Counted from the stretch's first letter, positions 9,972 through 20,133 are shown. The stretch is DNA of 64,000 nt from Achatina immaculata (GCA_009760885.1 CM019701.1:38805515-38869514); one strand, 5' to 3'. The notes: a model not told the origin generated them from the sequence alone. Made by a program: numbers and translations.

Positions 9972-11245
9972 TGCTGTTGGCGAGATTTTTCAGTTGCCGT
10001 GCGTGGAGCGGTGCTCCTCCCGGCCAATGAAGAAAGGTGCAGATGAGGTTGCCGCGCAGCATCACTGCGGAAAAGGATAAAGCGAAGCAAACAGTCAAAT
10101 CACGGCACCTCTGGTCTGGAGGTCGGCCACGTCCTGAGTGCAGTCATATCGGGTGAAATGCATGAACCGGCTTGTCCCAGAGGTTAAGACACTGCTGGCG
10201 AGACTCTTCAAATGCCGCGCGTGGAGCGAAGCGGAAAAGAAATAAAGGTTGCTGTGCGGTGCCGATGGGAAAGGTGGTGGAAAGGATAAAGTGAAGTTTA
10301 ATCGGTATGTCCAGTAGTATCGCTACGAGAGCTATACATACCACGGCACCTCTGCTCTAGAGGCCGGCCACGTCCGAAATACACCTACACTGGTGAAATA
10401 TGCCTAAACTGGCACACACCAGAGGTGGAACTTGATGGCTAGACATGTCATGTCACCTCCGCTCTAGAGGTCGGTCACGCCTGATATACACCCATACTGG
10501 TGAATTTTGCCTAAACTGGCTCACACCAGGGGTGAATCTTGAAGGCTATGCATGTCACAGTACCTCTGTTCTAGAGGTCGGTCACGTCCCAAACACGCCC
10601 ATACTGGGATAATATGCCTAAACCGGCTCAACCCAGGGGTGGAAGTCTCTAGTGGCGAGGATCCGTCCTCCTGGACAAAAGCTCCATCCTGGTCACAACT
10701 AGGAAGGGTAGCGGCCACGACCGCAAAATGCTGAAGTCGGAGACACTGGACCAGGGCAGTCTAGATAGGCAACCACCTCTCACCCGGCGGGGATGTTTGC
10801 GTATCCTAATCATGCTGAGGTTTTCCGGTGAGAAAGTCCGACTCTGGACTGGATGGGCAACCACCTCTCACCCGGCGGTGATACACGGGTATCTCAAAAC
10901 ACGTCGAGGTTTTCCGGTGAGAAGGTCCAACTCTGGCCTGGGTGGGCTACGGGGATGCACTGATATCCTAAACACGTCGAGGTCTTCCGGTGAGAAAGTC
11001 CAACCCTAGACTAAACTGGTGCAATGAAAACCACGGTGTCACGCAATCCCGCTTCTGAGACCCACCAAGAATACAGGCTAAAGCCCTGTGATACTCTGAA
11101 CCCCATGTGGTCCTCTCGTGGATCTCGTGTGGTCTTTTCGGGGACCACACAGGAGACCACGGGACCTAACGAGGACCACAGGCGTAAATTCAGTAGGATC
11201 ACAGTGCGGTTTTGGTGGTAGAAGCGAACGAAGAAGAAGAAGAAG
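9972..11245 (+). mobile_element. 1.3 kb non-autonomous retroposon, copy 1
   Basis: It is homologous in inverted orientation to 49249-50563. It starts GCTGTTGGCGAGATT and ends in a (GAA)n tail after GCGAAC. It contains two internal tandem arrays: units of roughly 110 bp around CACGGCACCTCTGCTCTAGAGG (about 10090-10640) and units of roughly 100 bp around TTTTCCGGTGAGAAAGTCC (about 10770-11000). No coding frame is conserved between the copies. The internal unit has CACCTCTCACCC once fewer than in copy 2. The 3' edge abuts an RTE-A fragment. Confidence 0.8.
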
Positions 11246-11860
11246 AAACGAAACTATTCTAAAGCAGGTGCAGAAATTCAAATATCTTGGAGCAGTAATA
11301 ACTTCAGATGGGAAATACAGAACATAAATTAGGAACAGAATAGGCCAAATAAAGACTGCATTTCAGAGAATGAGAAACATATTATCCAACACATCCTTAT
11401 CAATGAATATTAGAAAATGAGTCCTAAAATGCCGTATTGAACCTATCTTGTTATATGGAACTGGATCATGGACAATAGGTAGGTCTACACAAAAATCAAT
11501 GGAAGCGGCAGAAATGTGGTTCATTAGAAGATTGTTGCGAATCCCCTGGACAGCAAAAAAACTAATTAAGAATGTATGAGAAGAGCTAGAGAGACAACAA
11601 ATCTTGTCAAAAAAATAAGAAAGAGACAATGTACTTTCATAGGACATTCAATGAGAAGAGGGGGCATTGAAAATATTATAACAACAGGATAAATAGAAGG
11701 AAGAAGATCAAGAGGAAAACCAAAAGAAATGATACTGAACAATCTGACGTGATGGTGTGAGAGGAGATCACGAACTGAGCTGATGGTGAAGGATCGTGCC
11801 CTCTGGAGAAGCATAATAGCCAACGCCAGTCGGCACGTCACCTGATTATGATAATGATGA

Positions 11861-11862
<2 letters not shown>
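11246..11862 (+). mobile_element. RTE-A LINE 3' fragment
   Basis: It matches 39428-40036 of the full-length copy: the FKYLGAVITSDGKYRT block, the MWFIRRLLRIPWTAK block and the basic GRRSRGKPKEM-like C-terminus. Several stops and indels are present. It ends CGGCACGT followed by a (GAT)n-type tail that runs into (TA)n. Confidence 0.85.

Positions 11863-11907
<45 letters not shown>
11863..11907. repeat. (TA)n microsatellite
   Basis: About 22 TA units directly follow the tail of the RTE-A fragment. Confidence 0.95.
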
Positions 11908-11909
<2 letters not shown>

Positions 11910-12071
11910 GAAGATTCATGACAACCTATAGTTCAAATCAAATATAATCAACACCCTACATGATTTTTCCCCTCTCCGTTGCCAGCACATGTTACGTTTA
12001 CTTATAAGCCCCAAGATAAATACACATTAGATCAGTTCAATTCTTTGCATCTTTAAGGCTCAATAAACACG

Positions 12072-12074
<3 letters not shown>

Positions 12075-12126
<52 letters not shown>
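12075..12126. repeat. (TA)n microsatellite
   Basis: About 26 TA units lie immediately upstream of a short RTE-C insertion. The open frame through them (Ile-Tyr repeats) is an artefact. Confidence 0.95.
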
Positions 12127-12129
<3 letters not shown>

Positions 12130-12137
12130 CTTCAACA

Positions 12138-12530
12138 ATGAAGAAAATGAGAAACACATACATGCCTTTGAATGTAAATGCTACAGAAGAGTTCTTCAAA
12201 TATCATGGACACAAAAAAGAACAAATATATCCATACTACAAGAACTTAATATTGAAGAAGGCTGGCTAGTAAAGAGTTTTAACAAGAGAAAACTTAAATA
12301 TCCTAGACACATTAAACGTCATGATAATCTAGAGAAAACCGTCTTAGAAGGGTACATTATGGGAAAAAGAAAGAGAGGAAGACAAAGGCGAAGATGGCTG
12401 CACAACATCGTTGATAATCTGCAAATGGATGCATCAGCAGCAGGCCATCTTGCTCACAACCGAGAGGCCTACAGGAGTGCTGTTAGCGAGGCAAAGTTCC
12501 ACAAGGGACATGCAAATGAATGAATGAATG
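12138..12530 (+). mobile_element. RTE-C LINE, 5'-truncated copy with target duplication
   Basis: It encodes the C-terminus of the RTE-C polyprotein: HAFECKCYRRVLQISW, LNIEEGWLVK, the basic GKRKRGRQRRRW stretch and AHNREAYRSAV, ending in a (GAAT)n tail. The flanks carry an 11 bp direct repeat, AAGCTTCAACA, at 12127-12137 and 12531-12541, which is the target-site duplication of this insertion. Confidence 0.9.
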
Positions 12531-12541
12531 AAGCTTCAACA

Positions 12542-13090
12542 TTACTAAGTATATGTATGCATATCACTCAAGCAGTAGGTGATCTGCTAATATAATATTT
12601 CTCCCCTTTAACGAATGCTACGTGTAATTGCCTAACGCATACTACCCCACGACTGCGGACACCAATTATCACAATGGCATCACCTGACTCATGACAATCA
12701 CTGACAATTATGACTTAACCAACGAGGCGACTGAGCAGCACTCTGAGATCATAGCTGATGAAACAATCATACTCACGACCCTTTTAATAACTGAAATACA
12801 CATCTGCCCCTTTTACGGCAAAAGACAATTTGCTCCATGAGAAGCAAAATATTCATGCTCGCCATTACCATCACGAAACAACAACTGTCCTTAGCAGAAA
12901 TATAACGTGTCTCTTTCTCTCTTACCTCTTGTAACGTGATCATGTCCTCATTAGCATACCCAATGATAAAATGAAAATTTGTGAGCCTGCCATGGCCGTG
13001 TCAACGCCAATGAAGTGCCTCTCCTTCACATTCGTCACATTTCAAGAAATGGTAGAAAGATTTGTAAATGGTTACTAACCATCATCATTA
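12542..13090. other. No gene recognised
   Basis: Unique-looking AT-rich sequence with no coding frame, repeat or RNA structure that I recognise. Confidence 0.55.
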
Positions 13091-13104
13091 TTACAATCAT
13101 CATC

Positions 13105-13150
13105 ATATCTGTCTATCTGTCTGTCTGTCTATATGTCTGTCTGTCTGTCC
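13105..13150. repeat. (CTGT)n-type microsatellite
   Basis: Interspersed CTGT and CTAT tetranucleotides lie at the 3' end of a minus-strand LINE remnant and are possibly its tail. Confidence 0.85.
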
Positions 13151-13745
13151 ATCGTCCATGCCAGTCAGGCGTTGGTCGTCATTGATTTCCTCAACCATCT
13201 GTCCTTTTGCTCTTTCTATAAGGTGTATTTTGGACATTGCTCCATGCCACTCTTTCAGTTCGTCAATATGTCATTTCTTTGTCTTCTTCTGTTCTTTTGT
13301 CCCTCTAGTTTTCCTGTTGTCACTAGGTGTTCCAGTTTGCCTCTTCTCAAAACATGTCTTATAAATCTGGACTGTCGTGTTCTGAATTTCGCTATTATTT
13401 CTGTTTTTTTTTCCCATCTTCATTTCATTTTCATAAATGCTGACTTGGCCTGGGCTATTCTGCTCCAGTATTTCGGTTTCGCATCTTCCGTCTTGTGTTA
13501 TTATTGTTCTTAAATAATTGCATTTCCCCCTTGCTTTATTTCTGTGCCTTTTACTGTGATGCTATATTTTGCTGGTATTTCTTTGTTGGATATAACTATG
13601 ACCTCTGACTTCTTTTTATTTAAATTGACTCCTTTATCCTCTCTTTTTTCTACCACTTTGTCTAACAATGCTTTCGGCTATCATTATCGTGTCGTTCTCG
13701 TGATCTTAGGTTGTATCCTCCCATTGCTATTCCAGGCATGATTTC
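13150..13745 (-). mobile_element. LINE-D remnant, RT C-terminal part
   Basis: Minus-strand frames give KKSEVIVISNKE, then YLRTIITQDGRCETEIRSRIAQAK (the conserved Asp-Gly-Arg post-RT block), then a basic GKLEGQKNRRRQRND tail. These are diagnostic of the RT 3' region in RTE-like elements. It has multiple frameshifts and stops. It is probably part of the same element as 14375-15400, interrupted by other repeats. Confidence 0.75.
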
Positions 13746-13771
13746 AGTGTCTCATAATCCTTTTGGTAACT

Positions 13772-13880
13772 TCTTTTTCTTCTTCTTCTTCGTCGTCGTC
13801 TTCTTCTTGTCCTTCTTCTTGTTCTTCTTGTTCCTCTTGTTCTTCTTCTTGTTCTTGTTCTTCTTCTTCTTCACCTTTCC
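13772..13880. repeat. (TTC)n / (GAA)n microsatellite
   Basis: Imperfect CTT/TTC repeats, GAA on the minus strand, lie exactly at the 3' end of a minus-strand LINE fragment and so probably expanded from its tail. Confidence 0.85.
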
Positions 13881-14222
13881 GTGCCTTTAAGGTCGATTGC
13901 TGCAGATAAAGTTCACCTCCACTCCTTTCTATTCATAATCTTATCTCGCCAGTTGGTGACACCAATTTCTTTTATATCCTCTTCTATGTTGTCTTTCCGT
14001 TTCTGTCTTGGTCTATCCCTTGGTCTTGTTTCCCTCCTTTTTTTGCTTGTCTGTTCTATTCCATTCTTTCTATATGGCCAAACAAGCGTAGTCTGTTCAG
14101 TTTCAAGACATTTATAATTACTGGGATTTATAAGCTGTGCACGGTTTTTAGACGTTCCAATGCCGTAATCCATTTTTTTTCCGTCCAATTTCGAGGCTTC
14201 TCTTTCTGTTCCGTAAAACTAA
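13881..14222 (-). mobile_element. LINE-E remnant, C-terminal part with (GAA)n tail
   Basis: The minus strand encodes RRETRPRDRPRQKRKDNIEEDIKEIGVTNWRDKIMNRKEWR (positions about 13913-14080), the typical basic GRPRQRW-type terminus of LINE polyproteins that precedes the 3' UTR. It is truncated at its 5' side by the segment at 14226. Confidence 0.75.
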
Positions 14223-14225
14223 TCT

Positions 14226-14374
14226 TTTATACGAAGATGGGGTCACTGGCCGGTGCTCCAACCCCCAACCTGGAGGACCTGGGTGCATGTTCCCCCGCAG
14301 ACCTTCCCAGCTTGGTTGGACCTACCAGGAGTAAAACTCTCGTTGGTATAGCTCTCGGGGTGATCCTTTCGCTA
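14226..14374. repeat. GC-rich segment of unknown origin inserted in LINE-D
   Basis: About 145 bp (GGGGTCACTGGCCGGTGCTC onward), compositionally unlike its neighbours. It joins LINE-D exactly after the YSER codons that follow RT motif B. I do not recognise it; it could be a SINE, or 5' UTR sequence of another LINE. Confidence 0.4.
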
Positions 14375-15400
14375 TAGAAAGAGAAAAAGTCAGGGGATAA
14401 AAAGCATCCTTGTATTACTTCTACCCTGATATTCTGACACTCTCCTATTTGTTTATATATTCTGATTATGGCTGTTTGTTTCCAATATATCTCTTCTACT
14501 ATCCTCAGATCTTTTTTAAATCAATATTTGTGTCCTTTATCACCTTTATTAATTCTTTTTGCTTTACTTCATCAAACGCCTTGCAATAATCTATGCAACA
14601 CAGGTTCATTCATTCATTTATTTGCATGTTCCTTGTGGAACTTTGCCTCTCGGTTGTGAGCAAGATGGCCCGATGAAACACAGGTACATATCTTTTTTTT
14701 TCCACTTCTTCGGTCCATTCTGTTAGTGTTCCTATGATGTACATTGCATTGCTTGTACCATTTCCTCCACCAAGTCCGTACTGTTCTTCTGCAATTTCTG
14801 GTCTTTATCTTATTCCCAATTATCCTTATGATGCAAAATTGTAGTCGAGTGACTCATGAGACTAATATTTCTGTGATCTTCGTACTCTGTTGCCTGGCTG
14901 ATATAAATATTGTTGTCAGAGGATCGTGAGGACTCTATCCACTATTGTAAATGTTATTTTTTTTTTTTGTTATGTTATGTGGTCTTGGTACTTTGTTGTT
15001 TTTCATATGGCATATAGTGTCTTTCACTTCTGCAGTTAATATATGTTGTCCATCATTATTACACTTTATATTTACCTCTTCCCTGTCGTTGTAATAAAGT
15101 TCTCCGATGTGTTCCTTCCATCTCTTCAGTGTTTCTCCCCTATCCATAATGATACTTCCTTCCTTTGAGTTTAAATATCCTGTCTTATGCTGTTTTCTTC
15201 TTCCTGTCAGTTCTTCGATGTTCGTATAATGTCACAGCTGTTCTTTTGAAGATGGCATTTCTCATTCAGCGATTATTCTTTGCCTTGTTACGTTCACTCT
15301 TGATTGTGTTGTTCATCTGTTTGTATCTAGTTCGTTCGTTTTTAAACTTTTTTCTTCTGTCCATTTCCGGCATAAAACTTAATTCCTAATCAGTCAGACT
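14375..15400 (-). mobile_element. LINE-D remnant, linker and RT core
   Basis: On the minus strand, from 15400: a charged linker; LKRWKEHIGELYYND (15060-15140); an HNITKKKN block related to GPDNIT; then MYLCCIDYCKAFDEVKQKELI (RT motif A, about 14550-14690, interrupted by a 71 bp insert); then VIQGCFLSPDFFSFYSER (motif B, about 14375-14430). Many stops are present. The motif order proves the orientation. Confidence 0.8.
14606..14676 (-). mobile_element. RTE-C micro-insertion (71 bp) with 9 bp target duplication
   Basis: Only the last bases of RTE-C are present: the GAAT tail, the CATGTTCCTTGTGGAACTTTGCC stretch and TCGGTTGTGAGCAAGATGGCC, with an internal deletion between them. It is flanked by AACACAGGT at 14597-14605 and 14677-14685. 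It lies inside RT motif A of LINE-D. Confidence 0.85.
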
Positions 15401-15437
15401 AAAACACATTAGATGAATAATTACAACTTTTCAGTAA

Positions 15438-15479
<42 letters not shown>
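15438..15479. repeat. (CT)n microsatellite
   Basis: About 20 CT units, at the 3' end of a minus-strand LINE tail fragment (15480-15562). Confidence 0.95.
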
Positions 15480-15481
<2 letters not shown>

Positions 15482-15562
15482 CCTGCCCAGGTGTATGATG
15501 CCATATCCTTCCATAACCTTCGATCCCTTGCGATCTCAACAAAACATTTACCGTGCCGGGAT
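15480..15562 (-). mobile_element. LINE 3' end fragment
   Basis: The minus strand encodes RHGKCFVEIARDRRLWKDMAS followed by YTWAG, matching the last codons typical of RTE-like polyproteins (a basic residue plus RDRxxW). It is followed by a (GA)n run and cut by the RTE-C copy at 15565. Confidence 0.65.
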
Positions 15563-15564
15563 GC

Positions 15565-16441
15565 CATTCATTCATTTGCATGTCCCTTGTGGAACTTTGC
15601 CTCCCTAACAGCGCTCCTGTAGGCCTCTCGGTTGTGAGCAAGACAACCTGCTGCTGTTGCATCCATTTCCAGATCATCAACGATGTCTTGCAGCCATCTT
15701 CGTCTTGGTCTTCCTCTTTTTCTTTTTCCCATTATATATCCTTCCAATACGGTCTTCTCTAGATTATCATGACGTTTAATGTGTCCAAAATATTTCAGTT
15801 TTCTCTCTTTAATCCTCTTCACTAGCCAGCCTTCTTCAATATTAAGCTCTTGTAGTATAGACATATTTGTTCTTTTTTGTGTCCAAGATATTTGGAGAAC
15901 TCTTCTGTAGCATTTACATTCAAAGGCATTTATGTGTTTCTCAGCTGTTTTGTTAAGTGTTCAGGTCTCACAGGCATATGTTGCTATGGGAAAGATGCAT
16001 GCCCTTAAAAATCTTATTTTTGTGGTTCTGTCTGCTCCTCTCCACAGATTCTTTATTTGTTTTACTTTCTGAAGAGCGATAGATGTCCTCCTTTTAATTT
16101 CCCTCATTGTATCTCCATTATTAGTTAGTAGCGATCCAAGATATTCAAAACTCTCCACTTCTTCCAGTTTTTCCTCATTGATACATATTTCAGTTGCCTT
16201 GTTTGTTTTGTCAGTTGTCATCAATTTAGTTTTATTTGCATTAAGATAGAGGTTCTGCTCTTCGCTGTTCTTGCGGACTGACATAATTAGTTTTTCCATT
16301 CCTTTTTGTGTTGTGGACAGCAATACTGTGTCATCAGCATATCTAATCTCTGGTATTTCATAACCTCCAACTGTTATGGCATCGTAATATTCTTTGTCTA
16401 CATCTTCTCTAACATTCCTCATTATATTTTCAGTATACAAG
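15565..16441 (-). mobile_element. RTE-C LINE, 3' half
   Basis: The minus-strand frame encodes LYTENIMRNVREDVD, IRYADDTVLLST (intact RT motif C), FEYLGSLLTNNGDTMREIKRR, the WRGADRTTKIRFLR block, and the basic terminus with GKRKRGRPRRRW and AHNREAYRSAV. It begins at the codons LYTENI, precisely where the other long RTE-C copy (52434-53310) also begins. It meets a plus-strand RTE-C copy head to head at 16442. Confidence 0.9.
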
Positions 16442-16672
16442 TTAAATATCCTAGACACATTAAACGTCATGATAATCTAGAGAAAACCGTCTTAGAAGGG
16501 TACAAATGGGAAAAAGAAAGAGAGGAAGACAAAAGCGAAGATGGCTGCACAACATCGTTGATAATCTGCAAATGGATGCATCAGCGGCAGGCCATCTTGC
16601 TCACAACCGAGAGGCCTACAGGAGCGCTGTTAGCGAGGCAAAGTTCCACAAGGGACATGCAAATGAATGAAT
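16442..16672 (+). mobile_element. RTE-C LINE 3' fragment, head to head with 15565-16441
   Basis: The plus-strand sequence starts at KYPRHIKRHDNLEKTV and runs to the (GAAT)n tail. A one-base loss in the GYIMGKRKRG region breaks the frame. With its minus-strand neighbour it forms a palindrome-like arrangement with tails outward. Confidence 0.85.
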
Positions 16673-16675
16673 GAT

Positions 16676-16843
16676 GCCACACTATCAAAATCTTTTCTCT
16701 CTGTCTAGCTTTTTCTCTTCTAACTTCGATCTCCCCTATTGCCATTAGGTGCTCTAACCCGCCTCTCCTCCAAACATGTCTCACAAATCCATCTTCGCCT
16801 TGGTCTTCCTCTCTTTCTTTTTCCCATTATGTACCCTTCCTAT
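16676..16843 (-). mobile_element. LINE-D tail fragment plus scrap of RTE-C
   Basis: The minus-strand frame gives RHVWRRGGLEHLMAIGEIEVRR (16690-16780), the post-RT tail of a LINE-D-like element. It is followed by about 50 bp of minus-strand RTE-C (GKRKRGRPRRR region) at 16790-16843. Confidence 0.65.
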
Positions 16844-17115
16844 TGAAGAAGGCTGGCTAGTGAAGAGGATTAAAGAGAGAAAACTGAAATATTTTGGACA
16901 CATTAAACGTCATGATAATTTAGAGAAGACCATATTGGAAGGATACATAATGGGAAAAAGAAAAAGAGGAAGACCAAGACGAAGATGGCTGCAAGACATC
17001 GTTGACGATCTGGAAATGGATGCAACAGCAGCAGTCCATCTTGCTCACAACCGAGAGGCCTACAGGAGTGCTATTTGGGAGGCAAAGTTCCGCAAGGGAC
17101 ATGCAAATGAATGAA
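16844..17115 (+). mobile_element. RTE-C LINE 3' fragment
   Basis: The open frame encodes IEEGWLVKRIKERKLKYFGH through GKRKRGRPRRRWLQDIVDDLEMD to the (GAAT) tail with no stop. It is truncated at its 5' side and again meets a minus-strand RTE-C piece head to head. Confidence 0.9.
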
Positions 17116-17124
17116 TGATCTGTT

Positions 17125-17597
17125 CGACTTTATTTTAGTCATGTCTTACTTATATTTTTTCCCATTAAGTGAAGACTATCCTCTGTCATCCATTTCTGTT
17201 TAGCCCGCCTAGTATTCTCCGGTATTGTTTCCTTGGATATCTGTTGTATGGCCTCTTTCAACATTCACCACTGTTCGTCTAGTGTTTCTATCTTTTCAAC
17301 ATCATTGTATTTGTACTGGTCATTGATGGCTGTATTTCTATTTGTAACGTGTTTTATCACAGTGTGAATGATTATTGGAGGAGAAAGAACCCGAACCAAC
17401 AATTGAAGAACTTTTATGGGCAATAAAGAGTCTGAAAAATGGTAAATCACAGGATGTGATGAGATAACAGCTGAACTTATTAAGACAGGAGGAAAGGAAT
17501 GTGCTACAATCTATCATGCACTATGTAAAAAGATATGGCATTCAGGTATTTGAACAAATGAATGGAAAAGAACTGTATTCATACCACTGCCGAATGT
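17125..17597. mobile_element. Two opposed LINE linker/RT N-terminal fragments
   Basis: Minus strand, 17125-17360: NDVEKIETLDEQW and AKQKWMTEDSLHLMGKK, the linker between endonuclease and RT. Plus strand, 17370-17597: EEPEPTIEELLWAIKSLKNGKS then ITAELIKTGG, ALCKKIW and FIPLPN, the start of an RT domain. Both are stop-containing. The last about 20 bp resemble the RTE-C tail. Confidence 0.65.
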
Positions 17598-17831
17598 TCC
17601 GCAGGGACATGCAAGTGACTGACTTGACTGATTTTTTTTACCCAGCCTTTTCATCTGTGCTGTGGGTCTTTGTAGTTTCTTTGTCTGATTCTGAGTTTGT
17701 CTGTCACCTGGACATGATCATTGTAAAAGCCTGAGCCTTGTCTTATGGTCCGGGTCATCATCATTGAACTCCGTCCGTTCATAGGTGCTCAGATTCCCCC
17801 CTCCCCTCCACGTAACCTGCATCGTCCTGTG

Positions 17832-18262
17832 GCTGATATTGCCTGTTCGGTGTTAGTTGATCAGTTGTCTCCTGATATTGCCTGTCCTGTGTTAATTGAT
17901 CAGTTGTCTCCTGATATTGCTTGTCTTGTGTTAGTTGATCAGTTGTCTCCTGATATTGCCTGTCGTGTGTTAGTTGATCAGTTGTCTCCTGATATTGCCT
18001 GTCCTGTGTTAATTGATCAGTTGTCTCCTGATATTGCCTGTCCTGTGTTAATTGATCAGTTGTCTCCTGATATTACCTGTCCTGTGTTAGTTGATCAGTT
18101 GTCTCCTGATATTACCTGTCCTGTGTTAGTTGATCAGTTGTCTCCTGATATTGCCTGTCCTGTGTTAATTGATCAGTTGTCTCCTGATATTGCCTGTCTT
18201 GTGTTAGTTGATCAGTTGTCTCCTAATATTGCCTGTCCTGTGTTAGTTGATCAGTTGTCTGG
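17832..18262 (+). repeat. 39 bp minisatellite, about 11 copies, open reading frame
   Basis: The unit is CCTGATATTGCCTGTCCTGT plus TAGTTGATCAGTTGTCT, 39 bp. Since 39 is a multiple of three, the frame 17745-18329 stays open and reads repeats of PDIACPVLVDQLS. Most variants swap Val/Ile and Ala/Thr. There is no signal peptide and no homologous frame, so I treat it as non-coding, with moderate doubt. Confidence 0.85.
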
Positions 18263-18510
18263 CATGTCCAGCGTGCCTGTCGTTCCAGGTCGTGCCGATC
18301 TGTATTCCCAGCCCTTTCAGTCTGGATAGCACCTTGTCTTATCTTAACAGACAAAGGTATCATGTTTATCATAATGTAATCGATTTGATTTTTAAAAATC
18401 TAATTTCACTAATCATTTCACTGAAAATCCCTCTAATGTATATTGTAATGTTACTTTCGCTTAATACAGACTTGCACTAATTAGTCCACATTTGTAGTCC
18501 CACTGTTTCT

Positions 18511-20133
18511 TCAATTCCAGTTTATGTTACCGTATTTATGACCGAAATGAAAATGAGGGTAACTGTGAATTGTTAGAGTATTCTCTCTTTGTCCGAGTAT
18601 AATAACAGGGGCTCCACTGCTTCTATGACATGTCGGGGTAGTGTGCCCGTATCCAGTGGAAATATGTGGTTTCAGTCGAAATCCAGGATACAGCCATCGC
18701 CTGGTCCATTCTCCTATTGTGATGAATTTGGAGTATCCATGATAGTAGGAGCAGATGACAGCTATAGGTGACTTGTTGTTATTGAAAGCCAATCCTGAAA
18801 GTAGGCCATGTACCTGGATTAGTTGGTACAACCTGCAGACTAGCTCGGAGTCATGCGTGACACACACAAGGTCGCGTGGGTCAGAAATGCCAGAGGTTTA
18901 TGACATCTTCGTCCCGTGTAACGTGTATTACTGGTCGTGACAGAATACCGAAACAGTTGTTTTCTGAGATTCTTCCTTGTCATAGATCACATGTTTAGCT
19001 GTTCTTCCTCGTAGACAGTATCCTACTGGTTTAGCATTCAGAGAGTCTATACATAGCCTGAAAGGGTATGGGCGTACTTCAAATATGAAACGGGGATCGA
19101 TATTGTTACCTTTTATAACTACTCTATGCAAAGTCTCGCTTGCTTGTGTTATCGACTCCTTAATGCCCACATTACTTTCCTGCAGTCATCATCATGTGCC
19201 GTGCCGACTGGCGTTGGCTATTATGCTTCTCCAGAGTATCCGATCCTTCATGCAGGCCATCAGCTCAGTTGGTGATCTCCTCTCACACCATCCCCTCAGA
19301 CTGTCCAGTATCATTTCTCTTGGTCTTCCTCTTGATCTTCTTCCTTCTATTTTTCCTGTTGTTGTAATATTTTCAATGCCCCGTTCCTGCAGTGCTTATT
19401 TTAAACCTTTTATACGACTGTCACTAACATAGCATGCATGCACGAAATTATTTAAATAGTTCGCTGTAACTAAAGTTTCATCAACATTTGAAGGGAAATC
19501 TGATGTGTAATGCTTATGAAAGTCACCTCTTAGCACCTCACAGAATACTTGGGCAAATTCTTTTTTAGAGTATTTTGCTGGGTTATGGAGCATCAGACCA
19601 ATCTTTGTGTCATTAGTTTTGTCTGTTTTTTTTTTTTGGTCACCAGCTGAAACATTAGAAGCACCCGATTCAGATTCTAATACTGGTCGTTTCCTTTCTT
19701 CTCTTGAAAGTTTTCTTCGTCTGTCATAATTTTTCAGTTTCTTTGTTTTAGCACTTTCAGTATATTCACCGGTATCTTCAACAGGAGGGCCTTCTGGTAA
19801 TCGTGATGTACTAAGAGGAGTGTCCCAGTTGGCTAATGTTTGGCTCGGCCGGACCATACCACTTCCATTTCGAATCACACGCTTTCCTCTGTTCATATAT
19901 AAAATATCTGTCAGGTCTATTCTTACTGGTATATTTTACACTCAGTTCGACTGTCAGATCAGATGTTACTTTTATGAATTTCAGATATACGGGACCCCTG
20001 TAATCCCCTGGTAAGTGCTCAATCCTGAATTCAGGTGCGGGGATATATTCCTTGTGGCCAGGGTTTTTAGAAGAATTTCTCCAATTTCTTTCTTCCAGTC
20101 CACCCTCCAGCGACACCTCCATCTCAAAAGCTC
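18511..20133 (-). pseudogene. Trypsin-fold peptidase-like paralogue, decayed
   Basis: Shared features with 46335-47773, in order: a splice acceptor at 20134-20135 in phase 1; a FIPAS-like motif (here YIPAPEF); NGSGMVRPSQ and NWDTPL; a basic low-complexity insert; RTAKHVIYD with the catalytic His; DPRDLVCVTHD with the catalytic Asp; and TPTCHRSSGAPV with the catalytic Ser. The oxyanion-hole Gly before Ser-Ser is Arg here, and the motif's second Gly is Ala. Three in-frame stops (TTA on the plus strand at 18898-18900, 18928-18930 and 19396-19398) plus a 197 bp RTE-A insertion show that it is dead. The true start lies in an unseen upstream exon. Confidence 0.8.
19187..19383 (-). mobile_element. 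RTE-A LINE 3' fragment inserted in the peptidase pseudogene
   Basis: A 197 bp minus-strand RTE-A terminus (GRRSRGRPREM region to the ATG-repeat tail). It is flanked by the 10 bp duplication TTCCTGCAGT at 19177-19186 and 19384-19393, within the coding sequence of the paralogue. Confidence 0.92.

Noticed and set aside
10144..11327. Series of 60-94 codon frames in the 1.3 kb retroposon
   Set aside because: Frames occur on both strands, are not kept between the two copies, and follow the tandem units.
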